Shown here: one piece after another, positions 7,831 to 15,019 of the stretch
Position numbering within the stretch: position 1 is the stretch's first letter
Layout of the letters: each line of letters opens with the position of its first letter
From: CAZAQS01 sp964486825
GTDB taxonomy: Bacteria > Chloroflexota > Anaerolineae > Anaerolineales > UBA4823
Direction of reading: 5' to 3'
Length of the DNA stretch: 19,962 nt
NCBI GenBank assembly: GCA_964486825.1
Contig: CAZAQS010000072.1
Coordinates: 1-19,962, forward strand
The notes under the pieces: model-generated
Told to the model about the DNA's origin: nothing
Database searches by the model: none
What the model saw: only the letters and a program-made list of their open reading frames with translations
Translations under genes and position numbers: made by a program

Positions 7831-8784
7831 TTATCCGAGCTGTTGGCGATAATCGATCAGGTTATCCAGCGAGACGTTCCCACCACATAGCAGCAGTACG
7901 ACATGGTCACCTACATGCAGGGCTTCTCTCGCTTTTTCGGCCGCTGCCAGGGTGCAGGAAGCTGCCAGCTCGGTCAAAACCTTGCAGCGCTCCAGCAAGG
8001 TACGTTGGGCCAGGAATGCCTCCTTGTCAGAAACCAGAATATGCTCTTGAATGTGCTTCTGGGCCATCTCCAGGGTATCAGCTGCCACATAGGGGCCGCC
8101 CAGGGTTTTCGCAAGAGATGTAGGCTGGATATGCACTACCTTGCCGGCTTTCAAAGCCTGACCCAGCGTATCCGCGCCCTCGGTTTCTACACTCCAAATA
8201 CGGATCTCTGGCTTGATCCCTTTGAGGGCGGTAATCATGCCCCCCAGCAGCCCGCCACCTCCCACACTGATAAAGACATCCGTGGCTTCGGGCAAGTCTT
8301 CCAGCAGCTCCAACCCGGCCGTGCCGTTGCCCGCCATCATGGCAGGATCATCGTAAGGGTGTAGGAAGCTCTTTCCCTGGCGCTGGTATTCTTCGGTCTT
8401 GCTGAATGCGTCTGCTATCGTCGGAACGATTTCCACCTCAGCGCCGTACGCCCTGGTAGCCTCCAGGTAATTTTGAGGTGTATAGGCAGGCATACAGATC
8501 AAGGTGCGTACATCCAGAACCTGACCGGCATAAGCCACCCCCTGGGCAAAATTCCCGCCGCTGACGGCTACAATGCCCTTCTCTCGCTGAGACGGGCTCA
8601 GTTGGAGCATCTGGTTAAAGGCCCCTCGCGGCTTGAAGCTGCCCGTCTTCTGGAAGAGCTCATATTTCAAATAAACATTCGTTCCCAACATACGGCTCAA
8701 AGTCTGGTTCTTTTCCAGGGGAGTCCTGCGGATATAGAGCAAAACACGCTGCCTTGCGGCATGTACATCATCAATTGTGATCAT
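7831..8784 (-). CDS. PLP-dependent threonine/serine dehydratase, catalytic domain only
   Basis: The 317-residue fold-type II PLP enzyme has the Schiff-base lysine Lys51 in TGSFKPRGA, the phosphate-binding glycine loop SVGGGGLLGG (about 172-181), SGGNFAQGVAYA and the C-terminal LLCGGN motif. It lacks the C-terminal ACT regulatory domain of biosynthetic IlvA, so a catabolic or short threonine ammonia-lyase (threonine to 2-oxobutyrate and ammonia) or serine dehydratase is most likely; a serine racemase-like activity cannot be excluded. The start is the ATG at 8782-8784, with AGGAG five nt upstream; the frame stays open to 8883, but that extension has no family features. It is monocistronic and convergent with the hydrolase. 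Confidence 0.92.
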   Translation of the reverse strand: MITIDDVHAARQRVLLYIRRTPLEKNQTLSRMLGTNVYLKYELFQKTGSFKPRGAFNQMLQLSPSQREKGIVAVSGGNFAQGVAYAGQVLDVRTLICMPAYTPQNYLEATRAYGAEVEIVPTIADAFSKTEEYQRQGKSFLHPYDDPAMMAGNGTAGLELLEDLPEATDVFISVGGGGLLGGMITALKGIKPEIRIWSVETEGADTLGQALKAGKVVHIQPTSLAKTLGGPYVAADTLEMAQKHIQEHILVSDKEAFLAQRTLLERCKVLTELAASCTLAAAEKAREALHVGDHVVLLLCGGNVSLDNLIDYRQQLG

Positions 8785-9085
8785 AACAACTCCTGGTGTT
8801 TTAGTTCTTATGCAGCCCGCAATCCCGCCTGCCATACGAACCGGAAGAGCAGCCACAAGCGGGTCTTTGGCCCTGCAGGTCACACGCCTGCTCGAGGTAA
8901 CGTCCGAGCCAATTCATTCGAAGAATCCTGTATACCTGTCTGTTCAGGCAATTCGCTTGATGGGATAATCCGTATCAGAAACGCACGCTCGCCGGCAGGG
9001 CAGAAAATTGGGTATGTCCAAACTTTATCTCAAATCCCTGAATAAGGCAATGGGCATTCCGTTTGATAAGGAGAATAAGACGCTT
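8785..9085. other. Divergent intergenic region, no gene seen
   Basis: These 301 bp separate the divergently read dehydratase and DUF1905 genes. In-frame extensions of both neighbours run into it but look non-coding. A GATAAT at about 8966-8971 could be a -10 for the plus-strand gene; its -35 is poor. No repeat or RNA gene is recognised. Confidence 0.4.
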
Positions 9086-9556
9086 ATGAGCAAAACGTAT
9101 ACCTTTCACGCTGTCATAGAAAGTGAAGAAAGCGGAGGCGCCTTTGTCACGATTCCCCTCGACGTTGAGCAGGTCTTCGGAAAGAAACGCGTCAAGGTAA
9201 AAGCCACCATCGATGGCTTTCCCTATCGAGGCTCTCTTGTTCGCATGGGAGGATCTTGCCATATTTTAGGTGTGCTGAAGGAAATTCGCCAGAAAATAGG
9301 TAAAGGTCCGGGTGACCAGGTTCAGATATCCATCGAAGAAGATACCGAGCCGAGAGTGATCGAAATACCTGATGATCTCAAGGTAGCACTGGAAAGTAGT
9401 TCTGAAGTGGAAATATTATTCAAACAGCTCTCTTACTCTCACCAACGAGAATGGGTGAATTGGATCCAGGAGGCAAAACGTGAGAAAACGCGCCAGGACC
9501 GCATTGCCCGGGCTGTGGAGATGCTCCAACAAGGGAAGAAATACCGTGGTGGATAA
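9086..9556 (+). CDS. DUF1905 / YdeI-like (OmpD-associated) protein
   Basis: The protein has 156 residues from the ATG at 9086. The N-terminal 85 residues match the DUF1905 beta-barrel pattern (FHAVIES, GAFVTIPLDVEQVFG, VKVKATIDGFPYRGSLVRMG, LGVLKEIRQKIGKGPGDQV). The C-terminal part (about 100-156) matches the YdeI/OmpD-associated helical region (LSYSHQREWVNWIQEAKREKTRQDRI and so on, split here), ending in a basic tail. Upstream AAGGAG lies 12 nt from the start, which is long; a start at 9008 is open but unsupported. Family members are small cytosolic proteins, some named bacteriocin-protection proteins, with no firm biochemical function. It stands alone and is convergent with the next gene. 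Confidence 0.85.
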   Translation: MSKTYTFHAVIESEESGGAFVTIPLDVEQVFGKKRVKVKATIDGFPYRGSLVRMGGSCHILGVLKEIRQKIGKGPGDQVQISIEEDTEPRVIEIPDDLKVALESSSEVEILFKQLSYSHQREWVNWIQEAKREKTRQDRIARAVEMLQQGKKYRGG

Positions 9557-9584
9557 CTTTTATATTCTTACCGGGGGTTTAAGC

Positions 9585-9845
9585 CTATCCCTTTAAGATG
9601 CCCTTTTCAGCCTGCGCAATCTCTTCGAGAATTTGCTTGACCTCCGCCTTCATCTCGGGCGTAGCTGTGGGCGAATTTGGGATGAACTTGATCAGGTCAC
9701 GGGCCTGGCGCAAGATGTCTTTGACCTGGGCCACGTAAGAAAAATCAAACCGGCCTGCGCCTGGTGGTACCGGGTAATCACGGGCTTTCTGGATCAAAGC
9801 CCGCGCCCGAACGATCCTTTCTGCAGCTGGAATCATGCGAGCCAT
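9585..9845 (-). CDS. Small protein of unknown function (86 residues), probably leaderless mRNA
   Basis: I do not recognise the family. The sequence is charged and mostly helical by composition: an N-terminal helix rich in Arg and Ala, a Pro/Gly/aromatic break (YPVPPGAGRFDFSYV), then two helices with heptad-like Leu/Ile spacing (VKDILRQARDLIKFI, MKAEVKQILEEIAQAE). No signal, helix anchor or cysteine. Codon use and the frame look like real coding sequence on the strand of the flanking operon, and a perfect extended -10 sits so close upstream that the transcript should begin at the ATG itself (9843-9845), with no Shine-Dalgarno present. The next gene upstream on the minus strand ends at 9903, 57 bp away, so it has its own promoter. 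Confidence 0.65.
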   Translation of the reverse strand: MARMIPAAERIVRARALIQKARDYPVPPGAGRFDFSYVAQVKDILRQARDLIKFIPNSPTATPEMKAEVKQILEEIAQAEKGILKG

Positions 9846-9851
9846 ACGAAG

Positions 9852-9860
9852 ATTATAGCA
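9852..9860 (-). promoter_or_regulatory. Extended -10 promoter giving a leaderless transcript
   Basis: The minus strand reads TGCTATAAT and then six bases, then the ATG. Transcription normally starts about seven bases after the -10 hexamer, which here is the A of the start codon. There is no recognisable -35 and no Shine-Dalgarno. Confidence 0.6.
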
Positions 9861-9902
9861 GAAGCGAAGCGGAAAATAGAGGACTACTGGAAGAGATGAG
9901 CT

Positions 9903-10748
9903 TTATGCCAGGCCCGACCGGTAAGTAGGATACATCGGTTCCCACCCTAATTCAGCCTTTATCCGTTCGTTGCTGCATCCCAGGGATGGAAGCACGACTT
10001 CCCCTCCAGGCTGTGGTTTTGGGATGCCTGCTTGTGCTGCAAGGTAACCGTACAGGCTGCGGTAATCGACCGGCTGGTCATCGACGATGTTATAGACCGT
10101 CCTGGCATCTGCTCTCTCCACCGATACTATAATGGCGCGCGCCATATCCACCACGTTCAATAGCGATATCAGAGAGCTCCCATCTCCTGGATACTGGAGT
10201 TTGCCGGCCTGCACCGCTTGTCTCCATTCATCCTGGCGACCGGTGCCTGGTCCGTAGAACAAACCCCCGCGCAAGATGCACCAGTCCAGGTTGGCCTGCT
10301 CGACAATCTCCTCCATATCTGCCGCCGATTGCGTGATTGAATCTGGTTGGATAGGAGTACTCTCGTCTACGATTGTTTTCCCTTGCTCGCTGTACAGAAG
10401 CGTTATGCTTTGCTGCACATACCTGCGAACTGTATTCACCTGGCAAGCAGCTAAGAAGTTACGCGTGCCCTCACGGCGGATGCGGTCATTCAAGCTCCAA
10501 TCTGCAGTTCCCCCTGGCTTAGGGATAGCCGTTGCGATATGCAGAGCCGCCTCGCAAGCCACTGTAGCGGGCAGTAGAGTGTCTGCCTCCAGGATATCTC
10601 CCTGGACGGCTTCGACCCCCATCCTCTGGAACCATTCCACCTGGGCAGGTTTACGGACAATGGCACGCACCTGGTGGCCGCGCTCGACCAACCTGGGAAT
10701 CACATGCCGGCCTAACGCTCCAGTCGCCCCAATCACTGCTACTTTCAA
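9903..10748 (-). CDS. NAD(P)-binding epimerase-like (extended/atypical SDR) protein
   Basis: This 281-residue protein opens with the Rossmann motif GATGALG (residues 7-13) after a single beta strand, followed by GDILEADTL, the central sheet, LDWCILRGGLFYGPGTG and a C-terminal substrate domain. The YxxxK catalytic pair of classical SDRs is not found: the equivalent region reads ITQSAADMEEIVEQ. It may therefore be a reductase with another mechanism, or a non-catalytic NAD(P)-sensing protein of the NmrA type. Start is a TTG at 10746-10748 with GGAGG at 10755-10759, 6 nt away. It is the last gene of the operon starting at 13067, 18 nt after the preceding stop. Confidence 0.88.
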   Translation of the reverse strand: MKVAVIGATGALGRHVIPRLVERGHQVRAIVRKPAQVEWFQRMGVEAVQGDILEADTLLPATVACEAALHIATAIPKPGGTADWSLNDRIRREGTRNFLAACQVNTVRRYVQQSITLLYSEQGKTIVDESTPIQPDSITQSAADMEEIVEQANLDWCILRGGLFYGPGTGRQDEWRQAVQAGKLQYPGDGSSLISLLNVVDMARAIIVSVERADARTVYNIVDDQPVDYRSLYGYLAAQAGIPKPQPGGEVVLPSLGCSNERIKAELGWEPMYPTYRSGLA

Positions 10749-10766
10749 TAAACACCTCCACTTGCA

Positions 10767-11600
10767 CTAAGCCATAATGGAGACTATATCCAGGATACGT
10801 TCTCCCAACGCTGTGTCGCCTACTATTCGGACCTGGCGCCGGGCGTCGTCCCTACTCACCCCTTTTGTGAACAGCCGCCAGGCCAGGTCCTGGTCGAGCA
10901 GCACAATTCCGTCTGCTTCTGGATCAAGTCCTTTGAACAACAGCCATTCTCCCCCTTTTCTGAGTAAAGACCATTCTCCGCCGGCTTCCCCTGTTATCTT
11001 GACCGAGACAACCGTCCCATCCTCGGTCTTCACATCCCGAAAGGTGCGGGGTAAAGCGTACATAAAAGTATCCAGCACGGGGGATAGCCAGCCGCGCTCG
11101 ACAAGTAAGGGGAGGCCAACTGCCTCCCGGATATGCTGTTGGTGCAGCCATTTCTCGGTGTATTCACGTGCGATATCCAGCCAATTAAGGGCTAAATCCT
11201 CGCTTGCCCAGGCCACGGATATTCCAGCCAAACCATGTGGATCAAGGCGATTGAAATGTTCATAAAGGCGGCGATCGGTAAGCTCGAGAAATTCGATCAA
11301 GATCTCCGGACTGATGCGCCTGGCTGCTTGAACCCAGGCCTCATTCTGCTGGTTGATAAGTTCCAACAAGTCGTTGAAATCTAAGCTAGAAGGCCTTGGC
11401 GTTTTCGATCTCTCTTCCCGCTTCCATAGCCGGCTCAGGTTGCCGCCCAGTAAATGCGCGGCTACGTCCTTCACAGTCCAGGGTGTGCAAACGGTGCGAC
11501 GTTCCCAATTGGCCGGTTGGAGCGACCGGAGAACGTTAAGCAACTCACCGCTCAAGGGTGGGAAAAGGTCCACCACATATACCGGTTCAACAGGTTTCAT
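10767..11600 (-). CDS. Maleylpyruvate isomerase / DinB-like metal-binding protein
   Basis: The 277-residue protein has the N-terminal four-helix bundle of the mycothiol-dependent maleylpyruvate isomerase (DinB/YfiT-related) superfamily: CTPWTVKDVAAHLLGG with His49, then REYTEKWLHQQHIREAVG, which supplies the further Glu/His metal ligands. The C-terminal half contains a sterol-carrier-like region (GTVVSVKITGEAGGEWSLLRKGGEWLLF), as is usual for this family. Members bind a divalent metal and act in thiol-dependent isomerisation or transfer; the substrate here is unknown. The ATG at 11598-11600 follows the upstream methyltransferase stop by two nt, so translation is probably coupled. Confidence 0.85.
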   Translation of the reverse strand: MKPVEPVYVVDLFPPLSGELLNVLRSLQPANWERRTVCTPWTVKDVAAHLLGGNLSRLWKREERSKTPRPSSLDFNDLLELINQQNEAWVQAARRISPEILIEFLELTDRRLYEHFNRLDPHGLAGISVAWASEDLALNWLDIAREYTEKWLHQQHIREAVGLPLLVERGWLSPVLDTFMYALPRTFRDVKTEDGTVVSVKITGEAGGEWSLLRKGGEWLLFKGLDPEADGIVLLDQDLAWRLFTKGVSRDDARRQVRIVGDTALGERILDIVSIMA

Positions 11601-11602
11601 GT

Positions 11603-12385
11603 CTATTGGTTCGTCTCTTTCACAGCCACAACTGAAAAGAGGCCGTCATCCGCTTTAACCGGCTCGAACGTAAATTCACTGAAAAGCTCGACCGTATCGA
11701 ATCCAATGCTCTCGAACAGGGTAAGGGCTTGTTCTTGAGTATACGAACGAGTTGCCGGGGAGCGACGGTGGGTTTCTTCTTGCACCACTTTATCGTCTAC
11801 GATCAGTTGGTACAGATCTTCGGTGTCTTCAAGCTCGCTCTCCGGATTGTACCAGGAGCGTGACACTCGCCTGAGCTTAGCTCCATCCGAGGCGCGTTCG
11901 GCCGTCTTCTCCCATTCTGAATAAAGCGGGTCGCCCGTTTTCCAGATGGTCATGACCGAGGCCGCCAGCGCCCCGCCCGGCAATAAATGATCGTACAATC
12001 TTCTGAGACTTTCCCTGACTCGATCCGGTTCAATGACCAACTGGAACGTACTGGAAGGGATCAGGATGGTGCGATACTGGCGAGGCAGCGTCAGGCTTTC
12101 CAGGTACTGCTCGTGGAGGACGGGAGAGATTCCGAGAGTCTTTGCCTTTTGCCTGCATAGGACCAGCATTTCGGGAGAATTATCCACGCCATCGATATCA
12201 ATACCTTGCAGCAGGTAATCCAGCAACAGCCGCCCTGTCCCACAACCTACATCCAGGACCGGCTGCCCGAACTTCCTGATGATTTCCAGGTAAAAGCTGC
12301 GGTCGGGCCAATCCGAGGTATCCCCGCGCAGTACGTCCCAGGCTTCAGCCATCAGGCCTCGATATTCATAATCCGGTAAGCTCAT
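11603..12385 (-). CDS. Class I SAM-dependent methyltransferase
   Basis: The 260-residue protein has motif I VLDVGCGTGRLLLDY near residues 40-55, an acidic motif II (IDIDGVDNSPEML), and the strand-4 and post-strand regions expected for a Rossmann methyltransferase. The C-terminal half (RSYTQEQALTLFESIGFDTVELF) resembles the UbiE/methyltransf_25 group. Substrate is unknown. A strong AGGAGGG lies 5 nt before the ATG at 12383-12385. It is the second gene of a four-gene operon: 19 nt after the first methyltransferase and 2 nt before the isomerase-like gene. Confidence 0.9.
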   Translation of the reverse strand: MSLPDYEYRGLMAEAWDVLRGDTSDWPDRSFYLEIIRKFGQPVLDVGCGTGRLLLDYLLQGIDIDGVDNSPEMLVLCRQKAKTLGISPVLHEQYLESLTLPRQYRTILIPSSTFQLVIEPDRVRESLRRLYDHLLPGGALAASVMTIWKTGDPLYSEWEKTAERASDGAKLRRVSRSWYNPESELEDTEDLYQLIVDDKVVQEETHRRSPATRSYTQEQALTLFESIGFDTVELFSEFTFEPVKADDGLFSVVAVKETNQ

Positions 12386-12404
12386 GTTTTCCCTCCTGAT
12401 TAAA

Positions 12405-13067
12405 TTAATGCCAGAATTTTTTAGTGTTTACCTGCTGCTTTTCAAAAATCACAGTGTAAGAGAAGAAATTACCCAGTTTCTTTTTCAGGCGAAAGTTTGC
12501 CTTATCAGCCATTCGAACAAGGCTTTGAGCAAGTGGGTAATCTGGGTCGGTCAACAATTCGCTGAAGGCAAGCTTCCCAGATGGGGAAAGGACGCGATAA
12601 AACTCTCCAAACGCTCTCTCCGGCTCCGGGATCTCGCTAATGACTGTGATCATGTAGATAATGTCAAACATACCATCTTCGAAGGGAAGATGGTACACAT
12701 CCGCTACTTTGGCTTCCAGATTTTTTATTTCATGAGATTGTGCTCTCTGCAAAACACGCTCGATCATCTTCGGTTCGATATCGATGGCAATGACTTTGCC
12801 CGCACTGCCTACTCGCAGGGCTGTTTCAATGGTATACCTGCCATTCCCCGGTCCCACTTCCAATACCGTCATGCCTGGTTCAATTCCATGCCGAATGGGC
12901 ATCTCGCCTGGGGGTTGTATCCTTCTCCGTATGGGGTTATCAATGAGATTGGCCAGGAACTCCGGCATCGGAAACTTGTAGAAATGCCGGATGAGTCGTA
13001 CGATTGTGTGCAGTATACCCAGGAGAAGTAACGGGCTTAGGATCAGATAACGAATGACTTTCAGCAT
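12405..13067 (-). CDS. Class I SAM-dependent methyltransferase with N-terminal hydrophobic helix
   Basis: The 220-residue protein starts with a hydrophobic segment (YLILSPLLLLGILHTIVRLI, about residues 6-25) that may anchor it to the membrane, then has motif I VLEVGPGNGRYTIE, motif II VIAIDIEPKMIERV and MFDIIYMITVISEIPEPERA. The motif I Pro in place of the usual Cys/Ala (GPGNGR) is common in the UbiE/COQ5-like group. A lipid or quinone-like substrate is plausible because of the hydrophobic N-terminus, but is not shown. ATG at 13065-13067 has only a weak AGGAAA about 14 nt upstream. It is the first gene of the operon running down to 9903. Confidence 0.87.
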   Translation of the reverse strand: MLKVIRYLILSPLLLLGILHTIVRLIRHFYKFPMPEFLANLIDNPIRRRIQPPGEMPIRHGIEPGMTVLEVGPGNGRYTIETALRVGSAGKVIAIDIEPKMIERVLQRAQSHEIKNLEAKVADVYHLPFEDGMFDIIYMITVISEIPEPERAFGEFYRVLSPSGKLAFSELLTDPDYPLAQSLVRMADKANFRLKKKLGNFFSYTVIFEKQQVNTKKFWH

Positions 13068-13181
13068 GGAATAGTCTTATTTCCTGGTAGATGGTGATAA
13101 CGGCGTTATCCGTCAAAAGCTGTCGCTGCTTAAGGATTGTTTCTATAGACACTTAGATTACTGCGAAAATGCCGCATAAAC

Positions 13182-13187
13182 ATTATA
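13182..13187 (-). promoter_or_regulatory. Candidate -10 of the four-gene methyltransferase operon
   Basis: TATAAT on the minus strand, about 115 bp before the first ATG. The best -35-like hexamer (ATGACG) is 19 bp away, so this is a weak assignment. The 250-bp gap between the operon and the mevalonate genes otherwise holds the terminator at 13267-13293. Confidence 0.3.
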
Positions 13188-13263
13188 AACTGCAATAATG
13201 GTTGGTCGTCATGAACATGCAAAATGGAAATCTATAATTTCCCCAAAAAACTGGTTAATAAGG

Positions 13264-13293
13264 AAAAAGCGCCCTTGTAAAAAAAGAGCGCTT
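13264..13293 (-). terminator. Intrinsic terminator of the mevalonate gene cluster
   Basis: On the minus strand AAGCGCTCT pairs with AGGGCGCTT (9 bp, one G-U) around a 9-nt loop rich in T, and the second arm runs into TTT, giving a five-T tail. It lies 26 bp after the DUF35 stop at 13319, in the correct orientation. Confidence 0.8.
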
Positions 13294-13318
13294 CTCGCCA
13301 AGAATTTATTTAAGATTG

Positions 13319-13735
13319 CTATACAGCCGTGGCTTGGCTTCTAAGCAAGGGCCGGAACTTATAGCCATATACAATTAACCCTCGCTCGTCGCCATCCTGG
13401 CGCAGGCGGCGGGTAACCATTTCCACGGGCATACCGATCTCGACCGGCCGCTCGTCCAGGTCGGTGAGCTGGGCGGTCACGATCGGGCCTTCTTCCAACT
13501 TGACCAGGGCGACCGTATAGGGGGTGGTGTCTTCGAAGCCGGCCGGAGCGTCGTATATGGTCGTGTGGGAAAAGACTTCCCCGCGCCCGCTAAACTGGTA
13601 AGTGGTTTTGGCCTCGCCGCCGCACTCGATGCAGACGTCCCGAGGTGGGAAGATCTTGGCATCACAATGCGGGCACACTTCACCTACCAGGCTGTAGCGC
13701 TGCTTTTTCAATCTCCAATGACGAGGTATTTCCAT
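13319..13735 (-). CDS. DUF35 OB-fold/zinc-ribbon protein, partner of thiolase/HMG-CoA synthase
   Basis: This 138-residue protein has a rubredoxin-like zinc ribbon (Cys21, Cys24, Cys35, Cys38 in VCPHC and VCIECGG) followed by the OB fold (about 45-125, with GRGEVFSHTTIY and PYTVALVKLEEGP). In methanogens, a DUF35 protein bridges acetoacetyl-CoA thiolase and HMG-CoA synthase so that acetoacetyl-CoA passes through a shared CoA site; the adjoining synthase gene makes the same role likely here. A good AAGGAG lies 8 nt before the ATG at 13733-13735. It is separated from the synthase by 166 bp containing no gene, so it may have its own promoter (a TACAAT occurs in this gap). Confidence 0.88.
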   Translation of the reverse strand: MEIPRHWRLKKQRYSLVGEVCPHCDAKIFPPRDVCIECGGEAKTTYQFSGRGEVFSHTTIYDAPAGFEDTTPYTVALVKLEEGPIVTAQLTDLDERPVEIGMPVEMVTRRLRQDGDERGLIVYGYKFRPLLRSQATAV

Positions 13736-13864
13736 CTAAATTTCTCCTTGATAGCTGCATACAGACCTGCAGCGGGTATTTTTCATAATTTTATCGGCCG
13801 ATTAGCGCGGCCAAAGATTGTACAACATAAATTTCCCATAATCCAGGGATAAGTGTACTCACCC

Positions 13865-13894
13865 GAAACTATCAAGAACTATCAGAATCCTGAT
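13865..13894. repeat. Tandem AACTATCA repeats overlapping a small hairpin
   Basis: Two copies, at 13867-13874 and 13877-13884, precede a 5-bp hairpin (ATCAG/CTGAT, 13881-13894) just after the HMG-CoA synthase stop. A third copy with two more matching bases (AACTATCAGA) lies at 16392-16401 upstream of the reductase. They may be regulator sites for both transcription units. Confidence 0.3.
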
Positions 13895-13901
13895 TTTGGG
13901 G

Positions 13902-14987
13902 TTATTTCATGGTCAACTTGCCACGATAGCGTACATAAGTGGCGTAATCGATCTCAGTGCGCCGGGCGATATAATCGGCCGTTTTGGGAGCCAGGTCTCG
14001 CCGCGCTTCGATATGCTCGGTTACCAGGATCGAAAAGGCATCCGATCCGGCGCCGGAACCGAAAGAGACCATCAGGATCTTATCTCCCGGTTCAGACACA
14101 TCCAGGATACTGGTCAGCCCGATCATGGCTGCCCCAGCATAGGTATTGCCGATCACCGGCACCAACAAGCCCGGGGTGATCTGCTCCTTGCTGAACCCCA
14201 GGCTGGCAGCCACCTTCTGTGGGAACTTTGTATTGGGCTGGTGGAAAACGGCGTAGCGGTAATCTTTGGCGGTTGTACCGCTGTCTTCCATCAATGCTTG
14301 AGCTGCTTCACTGATATGCTTGAAATAGGCCGGCTCGCCTGTGAAACGCTGCCCGTGTTCGGGGTATTTCTGGTGTTCACGGCGCCAGAAATCCGGGGTA
14401 TCGGTCACAAAGGAATAGGAACCTTCAATGATAGCTAACGACTCTTCGGCCGGCCCGAGCAGGTAAGCGGCTCCGCCTGCCCCGGCGGTATATTCCAGCG
14501 CATCCCCCGGGCGTCCCTGGGCCGTATCCATGCCTATCGCCAGGGCATAGCGCGCCATCTGCGATCCCACCAGGCCCATTGCCGCCACAACCGCTTCTGT
14601 ACCGGCTTTACACGCAAACTCCCAATCGGCAGCCTGTACGTAGGGCACTGCCCCGATCGCTTCCGCGACGATCGTGGAGGTAGGCTTGACGGCATATGGG
14701 TGCGATTCTGAGCCCACCCAAACAGCGCGGATATCAGATGGATCGACCTGAGCCCGCGCCAGGGCGTTTCGGGCTGCCTCGATCGACATGGTGACGACGT
14801 CTTCGTCCATACCGGGGACAGCCTTTTCTTTAATTGGCAAACCACCTTGTCCGCCGGTCCAAACCCGGGCGATCTCCCTGGCGGGTAAACGATAGCCTGG
14901 TACATAGGCCCCGTAACCGACAACCCCCACAGGACTGGAGGGCCTCAACATTCTCCCAGAATGGTTCGTTTCTGCTTGGTTATCCAT
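13902..14987 (-). CDS. Hydroxymethylglutaryl-CoA synthase, archaeal type
   Basis: The protein (361 residues from the chosen start) begins its thiolase fold with VGVVGYGAYVPGYRL, typical of archaeal HMG-CoA synthases. The catalytic set is present: Glu94 in GSESHPYAVKP, Cys126 in EFACKAGTEA and His249 in FHQPNTKFP, with spacings (32 and 123) fitting the family. It condenses acetyl-CoA with acetoacetyl-CoA to HMG-CoA in the cytosol. Two starts compete. A TTG at 15023 overlaps the reductase stop (TTGA). I prefer the ATG at 14985-14987, with GGAG 5 nt upstream; the adjacent ATG at 14990 is equally in frame. The gene follows the reductase directly and precedes the DUF35 gene. Confidence 0.95.
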   Translation of the reverse strand: MDNQAETNHSGRMLRPSSPVGVVGYGAYVPGYRLPAREIARVWTGGQGGLPIKEKAVPGMDEDVVTMSIEAARNALARAQVDPSDIRAVWVGSESHPYAVKPTSTIVAEAIGAVPYVQAADWEFACKAGTEAVVAAMGLVGSQMARYALAIGMDTAQGRPGDALEYTAGAGGAAYLLGPAEESLAIIEGSYSFVTDTPDFWRREHQKYPEHGQRFTGEPAYFKHISEAAQALMEDSGTTAKDYRYAVFHQPNTKFPQKVAASLGFSKEQITPGLLVPVIGNTYAGAAMIGLTSILDVSEPGDKILMVSFGSGAGSDAFSILVTEHIEARRDLAPKTADYIARRTEIDYATYVRYRGKLTMK

Positions 14988-14992
14988 CATCT

Positions 14993-14996
14993 CTCC
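14993..14996 (-). promoter_or_regulatory. Shine-Dalgarno deciding the HMG-CoA synthase start
   Basis: GGAG on the minus strand lies 5 nt before the ATG at 14987 and 2 nt before the ATG at 14990. It lies downstream of the alternative TTG at 15023, which has no such site. Confidence 0.5.
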
Positions 14997-15019
14997 AAAA
15001 AGCCAATCGGAATACAGGC

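Noticed and set aside
8785..8883. Extension of the dehydratase frame upstream to 8883.
   Set aside because: The family N-terminus and a Shine-Dalgarno both fit the ATG at 8784.
12384..13031. 215-codon open frame on the plus strand.
   Set aside because: It is antisense to a methyltransferase with clear motifs and itself shows no recognisable domain.
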